From Rutstroemia sp. NJR-2017a BVV2 (Eukaryota; Ascomycota; Leotiomycetes; Helotiales; Rutstroemiaceae), in assembly GCA_002946415.1 (NCBI GenBank), contig NJPS01000062.1:992001-1056000 (forward strand): DNA of 64,000 bases, read 5' to 3'. Below the pieces are notes generated by a model. It did no database searches and was not told the DNA's origin. It was given only the letters and a program-made list of their open reading frames with translations. Made by a program: the position numbers and the translations under genes. Each line of letters opens with the position of its first letter. Positions within the stretch are counted from its first letter, which is position 1. Shown here one piece after another: positions 23,800-33,752 of this stretch.

Positions 23800-24504
23800 C
23801 TACCTCTTTTTCCTTCTAACTTTATTTTGAGCTCCGACCCTAGGCCTCCTCCTTCCGGCTTTGGATTTCTTTTTAGATCTGGTTCTAGGTCTCATTCTTT
23901 TCGACTTTGTTTTTAAATTCGATTCTACCATATCGTGTGCCTGCTGGGCTACTCCAGCTGATCTAGTCTTCTTTCTCGTTTGTCTTTTTTGACCTGATTC
24001 GGGCGCATGCTGTAATTGCTCAGTTACGTTGGGGGAGTTCGGAGTCGAATCAGTGCTTGGTCCATATAGGGTTACTTGTGTCGAACAGGCTAAGGGTGAT
24101 GAAGGGAGGGGCACTGAAAACAACATTTCAGCTCCCGTTTTCTCGTCGCTTCGAGAACTCCCACTAGTAATTGATAACTCCGGACTGAGCTGTGGTCCGT
24201 CTGTCATAACTACATCCCCAGGAACAGATGTCGATGGAAGAGTATCCCCGATTTCCAAGTCGTCTTTTCCATTTTTTCTCCCGGGATATCGCCGACCGGA
24301 AGAAGGGTGTCCAAAGACCACAGCTCCGCCTTCTTCTAGCTTGTCTAACTCGCCCAAATGGCCTAACTTGCCAGACTTGCCGCACTTTAAACGCCTGCTT
24401 TCGCGGTAGACTAGCTGAACCGTATTTTGGTGCGACTTGGGTTTTTCGCCGATAATGCGGGTCCGTGGATTGTTGCTATGTCTTTGGCACCAACAAGGCG
24501 CCAC
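23800..24504 (-). CDS. Basic, disordered C-terminal reading frame of uncertain status
   Basis: A 234-codon frame without ATG that can be extended upstream to about 24570. The extension encodes a Cys-rich stretch with CKICHGLVWQCPGVLV and PCWCQRH, followed by a Ser/Pro-rich linker and a very basic end (KKKSKAGRRRPR, NKVRRKKR). It follows the degenerate gene at 24411-25647 on the same strand but in a different frame, so it may be the broken-off C-terminal part of that gene or of a separate gene. No start codon or clean acceptor supports it as an independent gene. Confidence 0.35.
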   Translation of the reverse strand: MAPCWCQRHSNNPRTRIIGEKPKSHQNTVQLVYRESRRLKCGKSGKLGHLGELDKLEEGGAVVFGHPSSGRRYPGRKNGKDDLEIGDTLPSTSVPGDVVMTDGPQLSPELSITSGSSRSDEKTGAEMLFSVPLPSSPLACSTQVTLYGPSTDSTPNSPNVTEQLQHAPESGQKRQTRKKTRSAGVAQQAHDMVESNLKTKSKRMRPRTRSKKKSKAGRRRPRVGAQNKVRRKKR

Positions 24505-25647
24505 GAGAACTCCAGGGCACTGCCAGACAAGTCCATGACAAATTTTACATCCGCCGCTCCTAGCAAGCTTTAACAGGTATCGATAATGCTTTCAAAGAAT
24601 GTCACTTACCAGCGTAGTACATGCAATCTGAGCACCAACCCACGACATGCCGAAACTCCTTCACTTGTGCCACGCTAATGTCATCAATAGACTGAAGCTC
24701 ATGGTCAAGGTAAGAGATTCTTTCCCCATCGCGATTGTAAAAATAATGCCAGACAATTAGGTCTTTAGTCATCTTCGTTGCGACTAGCATCGATGAAAAG
24801 CCCTTGACGAATACTTTCCTATCGAACTCAATGGCTCGCTCCGAACCTGCTAGTGCAGCGATCATATTGAGTGGCATCTCAATGTCCAGTTCACGCTCGT
24901 GCTTGGGGCATATTACGTACCCGCTGACCATTACTGGGTTTCTGAACATGTTGTGCCAGCATTGCCCCTGCTGTTCTTTCCCGCTCGTAGGGAGCCTGTT
25001 TATCTCGAATTTCACGACGTAATGGATTTCAGGCAAGGCCTGAGAGGAGGAGGAAGGTTTCCACGATGGTGTTCCCTAGATGATTGGCGAACAGATTGCG
25101 ACTCCGACTTCGAAAGGCGATGCCCGAAGTGCCGAGCCGAGCCACGCAAACTGTAGCCCAATCTCTGCAAGAGAGTCACCGATGCCCACGGTGGCAACTG
25201 CAAACTTGCTTTGCTTGATCGATGCATGCAGTCGCGTTGCGTCTGGTAGATTGGCTAGAAGATAAATACTTAGCAGACATTACAGGTCGGCAGCAAACAG
25301 GCAGATGGGAACTCACAGGAAGCGCAATGATCTATGCTGCGGGCGACATCGGCGACAAGTCGCATCACATATTTCCCGGTGTCCGGCCATGTCTGTGAGA
25401 GGTATTCCACAGTAGTCATAGCTTGTGCATCATTCGCAGAGCCGGTAAGAGTGATAGCTCTTTCAAGCGCTTCGTCTGGGCCTTCGGTATACTATTCCTC
25501 CTTCACAAAAGATAGAGGATTCCAGTCGAGCTCGAAAGTCGCCTTATATGATCTCCTTCTGCTGACCTTACGATAAGACGGCAGAGCGCCTAGGATCTTC
25601 TCTCTGATATCCTCCATGAGGTCAGGAGTAGCCGGCGTTGAGGTCAT
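24411..25647 (-). pseudogene. Degenerate member of a fungal protein family of unknown function
   Basis: Coding order: 25647-25317, 25254-24610, then possibly 24559-24411. Translation gives a well-preserved protein of a Pezizomycotina family I recognise by pattern but cannot name: DEALERAITLTGSANDAQ, YLSQTWPDTGKYVMRLV, GDSLAEIGLQFAWLGSALR, GQCWHNMFRNPVMVSGY, KVFVKGFSSMLV and HVVGWCSDCMYYAG. Two codons inside the preserved frame are TAG, at 25494-25492 and 25078-25076. Both could derive from CAG by a C-to-T change at CpA, and Gln fits at least the first position in my recollection of relatives. The usual family C-terminal region after the YYAG motif is missing or out of frame. I judge it a pseudogene, although the introns (62 and 50 bp) remain canonical. 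Confidence 0.65.
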
Positions 25648-26635
25648 CTCTCTATGTAAGCTTGCGATAAAAGGAGCAGAGAAAAAGAAAGTGAAAAGGA
25701 TAGTGATTGAATTGTATATAGGTATGCGTCTCAGGGAGCGATTCCGGGTTGCCTTTGTTAACCGTGGCACGAGCATCACTTCGATCTGATGATTCAGTGC
25801 AGTGGTTCAGGTAGGCTCATGCCGTACAAATGGTTGATCCTGCAGTCTCTCTTATAGTTAAGTGATGCTCATTTCAGCGGCGATCAATTCAGGAGCCTCA
25901 TGCGAAGCAGCCACAGTCAGGAACCCCATTATCCACCCCAATAATAGACGTTTTGGACTATATATACAAAAGAAAGTGCGCACGCCCAACATGTCCGTCC
26001 GAGCCTCAGAGGAGATTTTCCAATTAGATGACCATGGCTTCGGTTCTGTTTCCAAGTTGTAGGCTTCCGCCCTCCGTTATACAAACCTACAATGTCGAAA
26101 CAGAGGCTTGTTGGAGCAATGTATACTTCGGTGGTACGATTGTGAGAATCAATGATTGTGCAGTCAGTATCCCTCAGGAGGAAAGGTAGAATGATTATTG
26201 CAGTGGCTAGGTACTCCTTCTTTACACGGGGAATGCAATGCAGAACACCAGTACTTAGATACTCATCATTTCGACGAGGGACTTGGCCAACAGAGCAAAC
26301 CCTGATATACTTATCAACAACTGACAGGAAATCTATCATACTCTGATAAAGCTGCTTGTCAAATGGTAGTTTAATTGATTTGAAATTGATGTGAGAACGA
26401 GTGGATACAGAACTATCGTAGGTGCACTTTGTACATACAATCTAATCTGATACCATTTCGAAGCATCATAGAATGAGTCGCGCGTGGGTTATCCCCCCAT
26501 ATACAACCAGAACCACCAAAAGTGAGAAGGAACAACAATGCCATCGATATGCATATTTGATACTACTATATTAAAAGTCAAAGCTACAACCCAGCACTCC
26601 TTTTTGAATTGCACCTCGCACCTCGGAGAATATAT

Positions 26636-26668
26636 CAGAAGCTTAATCTCACCACACTTGCTTGGCTC
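26636..26668 (+). repeat. 33-bp direct repeat, right copy
   Basis: Same orientation as 23506-23538, two mismatches. The pair brackets the degenerate gene. Both copies are followed within about 130 bases by CATGTGA and TCATATGA/CACATGAT-type words. Confidence 0.8.
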
Positions 26669-26749
26669 GTAACAGCTTCCAGGCTCCCACGATGATCATG
26701 TGACATATCCCCAGTATGTCCAAATCATATGACCATCTGACCGTTCTCT

Positions 26750-26767
26750 CTTATCTTATCTTATCTT
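26750..26767. repeat. CTTAT microsatellite
   Basis: About 3.5 copies of the five-base unit CTTAT. Confidence 0.7.
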
Positions 26768-27530
26768 GGCACAGGCACAGCACTTTACCTGCAGCAATGG
26801 TGAAGTTTGTTGGTGGGGAAGAAAAAAGCACGTCGAAACCGTCCAGGTCCAAAAAAAGAAACTGAGGATTTCAGAATTGAATCGGCGGGATGACGCGGAG
26901 TATCAGAAATATGGGGGTTTAGGGAACGCACTGGTGCGAACGGGTTAGAGTGGACGATGGACGGTGGACGGTGGAGGAATAGGAATATCTTGAGGTTTGG
27001 ATTGTGTGAGGGTTTTGGTAGGAGGTGGTGGTGGTGATGTTTGTGCTCGTCCGCTGGTCCTCTTCGGGGTTGGTTGATGTGCATTCTTTCTCTCTCGTCC
27101 TCCTCAAGGTTGGTTGATCGGCAATGATTTGCAGGAAATGTTCCATTAATATCCCCATGATAATAACGTTTCGCTGAGGGAACGGTTCATCTATCACATA
27201 CAGATTGATGCCCATACATGAAGTACTAATGTGTGGATGGGATAAGTAGGGTGCTTCTTGCATGCATGAAATTGCCTGGAAATGGAAAGTGTCTTTACAA
27301 TGTACGTACTACATCGATGAAGAGTACATGCAGACGACGAGGTGCAAGTGAGAGAGATTCCAAACGGCACATGCCAAAGTCTTGATTCTGTGCTCGCTTC
27401 CTTATCAAGGAGATTTCTAAGATTCAGCCAAGACGGCCAACCCGGGATGGTGTCGCCTCGCCTCGCATGGAAGACTGGAGGGAAAGGGTCCTTTTCCATG
27501 ATCGACGATTCACTTCTCGTATCAGGGACC

Positions 27531-27568
27531 TGCACATTTGCACATTTGCATATTTGCACACTTGCACA
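27531..27568. repeat. TTTGCACA short tandem repeat
   Basis: About four to five imperfect copies of an eight-base unit related to TTTGCACA. Confidence 0.7.
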
Positions 27569-28175
27569 AAGACCAGTACATGGACGGAACCGGTGTGACT
27601 TGGAGTGCGAGAATGCCATCTATCTCTTGCTGCACTGCATGTAAGCTCACCTTGCACGCAAACAGCCACAGCAGCGATGCTACCTACCCAACAGGTACAA
27701 GGCCAGCTTATCACCAACATGAGAATATCTTGGACCTCGGACAAGTCCATGTCCCGCAACACGAAAAAGTATCGCTTCACGGCAGTATTGGTAGAACGGC
27801 TTTATAATCATGTAATCACAGAATCCATAATATTCCCGCATGGGGCATGGTGTGAGTGCAATCGGACCAATGAAGAGCAGTGACTGGCGACCATGTCGAT
27901 TTGATTGGCTCGATGCCAATCTAGCTCAAAAAGAAAAACGACTCAGCATCCCGGTTTATCAACGTCGACGGAGATTCGATTCAGCCAAGGGCCGAATGCA
28001 GTGCAGGGACAGATTGCGTGCTGGGGCGCTAGAGAGACCTCCAACGACTAGAAATAGGATTTTGGCTGGACGCTGCTGCACTTGGGTGTGCGCTTTTATG
28101 GAGACGCAGGGAAATGTACAAAATGTACAGGGATTTCTGCTTTTCTTAGTCTGGCTGTACGAAAGAAAGAAGGGA

Positions 28176-28199
28176 CCTTGTCACCTTGTCACCTTGTCT
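28176..28199. repeat. CCTTGTCA tandem repeat
   Basis: Three tandem copies of CCTTGTCA, the last with one change. Confidence 0.75.
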
Positions 28200-29062
28200 A
28201 TTCTGTCTATCAATTTTTGCTGGGCCCTGAGATCGTTTGCTCGGTGCTCGGTCTGCGTGTACCTCGATTGCTCTGCGCAATCGTCCTTCTTATCCATCGC
28301 TTGATCTCTTTGATGAGTTGAGCTACGCCCCGCATGCATTGATTTGCTGCAAATCCCCGTCCTCGCCATTTATCAACAGAGAAAGCACAGCCTTGCTTCC
28401 TCTCCTGTTCTCTTCCATTCCATTTTCTCCATCTCATCGCTTTCCTCTTCTTCGGACAAGTCTTCTCCTCCAAGTCTCCGCCTTCTGATAAATATCCCAA
28501 TCAACACCCATACCTACCTATACCCATCCATCCCCATCCCCACCATCTTGTTACACCTCCTTGCTCCTCCCTTCACTCGACCCTCTTCCACTCTGTCAAA
28601 CTTCATACACCTTATGGCTGTTACCTACAATGCCTTCAGAATGATTCGCAAACGCAGATTCACATTTCGTTCTATTTGAAGCTCGAAACTCGTTTATTAC
28701 GTGGAGCATCATCACACATCTTCAGTCCATCTTAAGCCATCCAGCGCTCGTCTCGACTATTCTTGCCGCGCTCTATTGATTGCTCCAATCCCGGCAACTA
28801 GATCGATCAGGAATATAAGGTAACCAGAGGATCCTAAAAGGTAAATTCATTGAAGTCAATCTCATCATTGTTCTGGCTAACAATTTAATTAAGACCTCTC
28901 ATCATCACTTCTCCTTTTCAGCAACATATCATCCATCTACTGTTGATCCAGTAGAGCTGCGTTCATACTCGTCATTGTCCGGCGCTAGAAGCATTATATC
29001 AGATCCCGTAACTTGGACCGTCTACCTATTTTTCATTTTATCACACTCACACACACGACACA

Positions 29063-30271
29063 ATGGCGCACGATCATCCTATTCAGAACAGTGAGGTCTA
29101 TGTCCTCACTGCCGCCCCGCACACATGCCGCCCCGCCTCGGCGCCCCCATCGCCACCCACTCCCGCCACGCCATGCGATATCCTTTCATCACCTTTGGAT
29201 GATTTAATGTCATTGACTCCTCCGGAAATACAAGTCGGGTCGCCACCGTTTAGAAAACGGCTTTCGAGAGCAGTCCATGTTCTAGGTACCGAAGCTACCG
29301 CTTTATCATCCTTGACCATGCTTTATGAAACCGATCCAATCGCCAGAGATGGATTCAATCGCGCAGTTAACGCGATCAAGAGATTCAAATGCGAGAGAGG
29401 CAAATTGGTCATTTGCGGTGTTGGCAAAAGCGGCCATATTGCGAGAAAACTCGTTGCGACCATGAATAGTTTAAAGATCCACGCCAACTACCTGCACCCA
29501 ACAGAAGCCCTCCATGGAGATCTTGGCAATGTGGGGAAATACGACACAATTCTATTGATTACATTTTCTGGAAAGACTCCAGAATTACTTCAGCTCCTAC
29601 CTCATTTCGACAGCTCCCTACCGATGATTGTCATGACATCTCACACAAGTCCATCGACTTGCGAAATCGTCAAACGACGACCAGCTACCATTCTACTACC
29701 AGCTCCCATTCATGAATCAGAAACCCTGTCATTCGGCGTTTCCGCGCCTACTACCTCGACTACTATGGCGCTTGCCCTGGGGGATGCCCTAGCTATGGTT
29801 ATATCTGAAGAGCTGCACCCAAGTGTGGCCGCCGTCTTCGCAAAGAATCATCCTGGCGGTGCTATTGGTGCTGCATTCAAGGCACCTCAAAGGCTGTCCG
29901 ACCTCGCGATTTGTCTCGCCGATATGCCGGATCTCAATGCCTCATCATCCACTGCGGCTCATGTCCTCATGGCCGCTTATCAATCAGAGTCAGGATGGGC
30001 GCGAAGTGGAAAAGATGTTGTTTTACCACCCCGTCGCATCAAGCGGCTAAAACTAACCAAGATGGACGAGCCAGCACATGCAATTGAAGGATTAATGGTA
30101 CCACGCACCCAATGGATTACCATCCCAGCTGAAACCGAGGTGACGAAAGCTATTGCTTCCATCACAGCTTTGCGATCAAACCACGGAACATACAATGACG
30201 ATGCTATCCTCGCAGTCATGGATGACGACGAACTAGTTGGCGTTTTGGAAGTTGGCGAGCTATTAGCTTGA
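29063..30271 (+). CDS. SIS-domain sugar-phosphate isomerase, KpsF/GutQ-like
   Basis: Single exon, ATG 29063, 402 residues. After a Pro-rich N-terminus of about 50 residues comes a SIS domain (about 95-225) with GVGKSGHIARKL, the phosphosugar loop FSGKTPELL, and PAPIHESETLSFGVSAPTTS carrying the Glu region typical of KpsF. NHPGGAIG follows, as in arabinose-5-phosphate isomerases (KpsF, GutQ, KdsD). Bacterial enzymes then have two CBS domains; here the C-terminal about 120 residues (IEGLMVPRTQWITIPAETEV ... DDDELVGVLEVGELL) look like a degenerate CBS pair. Fungi make no LPS Kdo, so the in vivo substrate is unclear; another ketose/aldose phosphate interconversion is the likely role. It has a long C/T-rich leader. 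Its ultimate bacterial origin is an inference. Confidence 0.9.
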   Translation: MAHDHPIQNSEVYVLTAAPHTCRPASAPPSPPTPATPCDILSSPLDDLMSLTPPEIQVGSPPFRKRLSRAVHVLGTEATALSSLTMLYETDPIARDGFNRAVNAIKRFKCERGKLVICGVGKSGHIARKLVATMNSLKIHANYLHPTEALHGDLGNVGKYDTILLITFSGKTPELLQLLPHFDSSLPMIVMTSHTSPSTCEIVKRRPATILLPAPIHESETLSFGVSAPTTSTTMALALGDALAMVISEELHPSVAAVFAKNHPGGAIGAAFKAPQRLSDLAICLADMPDLNASSSTAAHVLMAAYQSESGWARSGKDVVLPPRRIKRLKLTKMDEPAHAIEGLMVPRTQWITIPAETEVTKAIASITALRSNHGTYNDDAILAVMDDDELVGVLEVGELLA

Positions 30272-31231
30272 GCTGACGGGGAGTTTGAATTTTGGTGGCG
30301 TTGGTTAAAAGGGGACGGCTATGGTGACGATGGGAATTGGATCAAAAGTCCACTCATTTTATTTGGTGACTCTCCATTCGGTGGCACCACTCTAGCTTTT
30401 ATATAGATTTCTCTTCTACATGTTGCGGAACAAGGAGGTACAATTGCTTTGGTTCGTTCGCGTGGTGTTTAAGCTGGCACGGGTACGAATTATGATTTAG
30501 GAATTTATATATGATGTTCATCGCGATGGACATCATATCAACACGATCGCAAGACTCAGATATGAATAACTGTATGTGACTTGGTTTGAAACAAATGATT
30601 ACCACTTTGTGCTCTTGCTCGGCGAATACACGTCTCGCATGTTTCCGTCGCACTGTTCTTATCATAAGTTACCCAAAGGACCCAACTTCCACGTAAGCAA
30701 GAGAATAAAAAGACAAGCAACCTTGCGTCTGATCATCGTCTCAGCTCCACTTCTGCTGTGCGCCTCCGGGACCAAAACCGTTCGTGCTGGCTGTACTGTA
30801 CCACGTGATCATACGCCGTAAGGTTAAACTTATCACTCTCGTTTCAAAGACGTTTCTTGGCGGAAAAGGCTTGTTTCCGCGAGCCAACGGGATGAGCGAG
30901 CGGGTGAACGTGTGTAGTGCAATTTATCTGTGTGCGATAAGTAGGGTTCCTGTTATCAGACGTCGAGCAGTTCGATACAGTATGAAGGTAATCAGCGGCA
31001 AGGCAAGGTAAGGATGATTGGCACGTGGGCGTCCTATTCGATGCCGCGATGCAGGTGAGGATATACCAGCGAGATATCATCGCGTCGGGGTTGGGGAATT
31101 GGATCGTTAAATGCACTGCTGCTTCCGCGTTGACTGGATGGTTTGCGCAGTGCAATTTTCTCTGACTTGTGAATTCTATTCAATTATCGGGAATCCTGAA
31201 CCATTCTTACCAGCCACAGCAGTAAGACAAG
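30272..31231. other. Intergenic region
   Basis: 3' flank of the isomerase gene and upstream region of the small secreted peptide. No further coding signal seen. Confidence 0.45.
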
Positions 31232-31435
31232 ATGCACGCCTCCACACTAATCACCATAGCCTTCTTGCTCTTGCTCTCAAAAACATATGCTTCGCCACCA
31301 CCACAGTTCGCGCAAAAGCGATTGGTAGAGACACAGACGGTATCCAGCGATGATCGATACCCGCTGCCAACTACGGTGTTGATGGCCATGGCTGGCGCAC
31401 GCAAGCATGGAATCGTGATGTCAGGTGGAAATTGA
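31232..31435 (+). CDS. Small secreted peptide precursor, 67 residues
   Basis: The ATG (AAG-ATG context) begins a clear signal peptide, MHASTLITIAFLLLLSKTYA, cleaved probably after residue 20. The remainder is 47 residues with a Lys-Arg pair (FAQKR) that could be a Kex2 site about nine residues into the pro-region. There are no cysteines, so it is not a typical disulfide-rich effector. The frame lies 224 bases upstream of the WW-domain gene on the same strand. It is short enough to be chance, but the hydrophobic start is strong. Function unknown. Confidence 0.45.
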   Translation: MHASTLITIAFLLLLSKTYASPPPQFAQKRLVETQTVSSDDRYPLPTTVLMAMAGARKHGIVMSGGN

Positions 31436-31658
31436 GGGGAGATTTCCAGGTCGGGTGGCTATGACGTCATGTGAGAGACGGAGGGTATGAATTGAAAGAA
31501 AGGGAGCTGCTTGTGGCTGAGGAGTTTGGATTTATTTGCCTACAACGATATTTGACTGTACGAAACAAAACTTCTCCAAGGCAGATAAACCAAGCAATCC
31601 TCTACATCCAGAACGCAAAAATCACCAAGCAACCAAACCTCATCTCACAACAACAAAA

Positions 31659-32513
31659 ATGGCTCCATCCGACGCACCCCCTCCTTATACCGAGCACGCT
31701 CCTCCCTCCCACAAAACCCGCAACGGCATCCCCCCTCAAAGCCGGCGCTCCATGGAAGACGAAGCGCGCCCGCTCCCCCCCGGCTGGATCCGACAATACG
31801 ACGATGAAGAGCATCATCAATTCTTCGTCGACACCACATCCAACCCCCCGCGCTCTATATGGCAGCATCCGTACGACGATCAACAATATCTATCTAGTCT
31901 TTCTGCTGAAGAGCGCGGCCGCATCCAATCTCTGCACCGGGTCCCCAGCGAAGCGGACATTGAGGCTGAGAGCACGGACGAGGAGGGTGCGAGCATGCAA
32001 CCCCCGAGGGGTGGTGCAGGAGCAGGTGGTTCGAATTCCGCGGACAATCCCACCGGTCTACATAAACTCGGGCGCAAAATGAAAGATAAACTCACGTCCT
32101 CCACACACACGGAGCGGGAGCAGCGCCGACGCAAGCGCGAGCAGGAGGAGATGGAGGCGTATAAACGGCACCAGGCGATCCGCGCGGCGATGGTGAAGGC
32201 GGCGAGGACGGGGGAGCCGCAGTTGGTGGGGAGGGATCGGGAGGGGAAGGAGGTGTTTGTGGAGCCGCCGTTTGGGGTGGGCGGAGGAGGGATGGGGATG
32301 GGGATGGGAGGGGGAATGGGGGGACGGTATGGAAATGGTGGCTATGGGTATAATCCGTATATGCAGGGCCCGTACTCGTATAATGGGGCGAGGTACATGA
32401 GGCCGCAGGGGCCGTATAGTAGGCCGTATGGGGGTGGGTATGGAGGGGGATTGGGGGTGCCGTTGATGGGGGGGTTGATGGGGGGAGCGGTTTTGGGGGG
32501 GTTGTTGTTTTAG
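31659..32513 (+). CDS. WW-domain protein with glycine-rich tail
   Basis: Single exon from ATG 31659 (CAAAAATGGCT), 284 residues. A Pro-rich N-terminus (PPPYTEH, itself a PPxY-type ligand) is followed by one WW domain, PLPPGWIRQYDDEEHHQFFV ... SIWQHP (about residues 38-71). After an acidic/Ser-rich linker comes a charged helical segment (about 150-190, TEREQRRRKREQEEMEAYKR). The last 95 residues are almost entirely Gly, Met, Tyr, Pro and Arg and end in GGLMGGAVLGGLLF. WW domains bind Pro-rich peptides; the intramolecular PPPY could be a self-ligand. The low-complexity tail suggests phase separation or membrane association (inference). Similar short WW proteins are widespread and uncharacterised in Pezizomycotina. 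Confidence 0.88.
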   Translation: MAPSDAPPPYTEHAPPSHKTRNGIPPQSRRSMEDEARPLPPGWIRQYDDEEHHQFFVDTTSNPPRSIWQHPYDDQQYLSSLSAEERGRIQSLHRVPSEADIEAESTDEEGASMQPPRGGAGAGGSNSADNPTGLHKLGRKMKDKLTSSTHTEREQRRRKREQEEMEAYKRHQAIRAAMVKAARTGEPQLVGRDREGKEVFVEPPFGVGGGGMGMGMGGGMGGRYGNGGYGYNPYMQGPYSYNGARYMRPQGPYSRPYGGGYGGGLGVPLMGGLMGGAVLGGLLF

Positions 32514-33006
32514 GGGGAGACAAATGAGGGAGGATGGGCGTTTGGGTGAGGGTGTTTTGATACCAGTGGTGGTGTGGATGTGGATAGGATGAAGTAATGT
32601 ATTTATGTATGTATACGTATCAAGGTGTGGTTGATAAACAATTTGCCTGTGCCTGCTTCTTCGTGTTATGATCAGATCCAGAAGGATGGTATGCGAGTAA
32701 AGTGGTATAAACTCCTTCTAATTTGGCTCTATACTTCTCATCTCGTCTATGTTCGTCTCATTGTATGCGTATATGCTCGCTCCTATATCTTCTATAGCCA
32801 AGTCGACAATTCCCTCCCGCCAATTTAGATCTATATCCGTACCATATTATCTCATCTCATCTCATCGTATCATTCACACGTATATCAATCATCAACTCCA
32901 TCCTTGATCCACCATCTCCTTCCAAACCCTCCTTGCATTTCCCCTCCCCCTATTTCCCTCCCCTTATCCCATCCACCCCCCAACTTCCATCTACCCCCAA
33001 CTCCGC
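32514..33006. other. Convergent intergenic region
   Basis: 3' flanks of the WW gene (plus) and the cytochrome b5 gene (minus). Contains ATCTC microrepeats near 32850; no gene. Confidence 0.5.
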
Positions 33007-33752
33007 CTACAACTTCGCCTTCTCCCCCACAGTCCCAATCTTCAACCTCTCACTGTACTTCTTCAACACCCCATCATTATGGTATTTCCAAAACTGCTTC
33101 GACGCGTCCTTTCCCGCGACGCGTTTTAGGATCTTGGCTCCGCCGGGGTGTTCGTCTATGAAGCCTGTTTTTTTATGCGATTAGTTATACATAAGTAAAT
33201 AGGCGAATGGATGGGGGAAGACATAGGGTTGGGGTTGAAGGGAAAAGGGGGATAGGGGGGAGAGGGAGAGGAAATGAAAGAAGAAGACAAACCGGTAACA
33301 TCATATACATTCTCATCAATAATAATATACATCCCATTCTCCGCATCCTTATGGTTCGCAACCTCCGATGGAGAGAAAGTCTTCGACATTTTGTAATTTC
33401 TTCTTAGTCTTCCTTGTCCTTGTCTTATTTGCTGTTCTCCTCTTATTTCGTCTCCTCTTATTTGCGGTTGTTCTCCTCTAATTTGTTGTTGTTGCTGCTG
33501 CTGCTGCTGTTCTCCCCTTCCTTGCTGCTGCTGTAACTGCTGCTGTAACTGCTGCTGCCGTAATTCCTCCAACTGCAATTGCACCCTCCTATTTTCCTCC
33601 TCCGCCTGTTCGCGTTCGAGTTTCTGGTTCTGCGCAAAGAGATACAGGTATAGAGACGAGGTCAGGGCGACGGCGGTCAGATTCGCGTATCCGGATTTGG
33701 AGAGGGTGAAGTGGGAGGAGGACGAGGATTTGGATTTCGGTTTGGAGGGCAT
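33007..33752 (-). CDS. Cytochrome b5 with N-terminal membrane and Gln-rich extension
   Basis: Exons 33752-33293 and 33164-33007 (205 residues). The C-terminal about 84 residues are a soluble cytochrome b5: MSKTFSPSEVANHKDAENG, then the haem-binding EHPGGAK (first axial His) and WKYHND (second), ending GTVGEKAKL. An ATG at 33389 would give this domain alone, the size of the usual short fungal b5. The frame, however, runs upstream without a stop to ATG 33752. The extension has one predicted membrane segment (about residues 24-40), an acidic-basic coiled-coil-like stretch and an interrupted poly-Gln tract encoded by CAG/CAA repeats. Whether both starts are used cannot be told. It supplies electrons to desaturases, hydroxylases or reductases by family knowledge. 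The intron is 128 bp with a GTTTGT donor. Confidence 0.85.
33484..33555. repeat. CAG/CAA trinucleotide repeat (poly-Gln)
   Basis: Interrupted CTG/TTG units on the plus strand, coding for Gln runs in the cytochrome b5 N-terminal extension on the minus strand. Likely length-variable. Confidence 0.75.

Larger units (their letters stand above)
25648..29062. other. 3.4-kb gene-poor region and KpsF-like gene leader
   Basis: No gene supported. It contains an open minus-strand frame at 25929-26339 without recognisable features, the second 33-bp direct repeat (26636-26668), several short tandem repeats (26750-26767, 27531-27568, 28176-28199) and, from about 28370, a pyrimidine-rich stretch that looks like the long 5' leader of the sugar isomerase gene. 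Confidence 0.45.

Noticed and set aside
25929..26339. 137-codon minus-strand frame
   Set aside because: It starts on a plausible ATG, but the protein shows no recognisable motif, signal peptide or splice context.
28300..28700. Open frames in the KpsF-like gene leader
   Set aside because: Translations are Ser/Pro/Leu low-complexity products of C/T-rich leader DNA; no upstream ORF with clear start context stands out.
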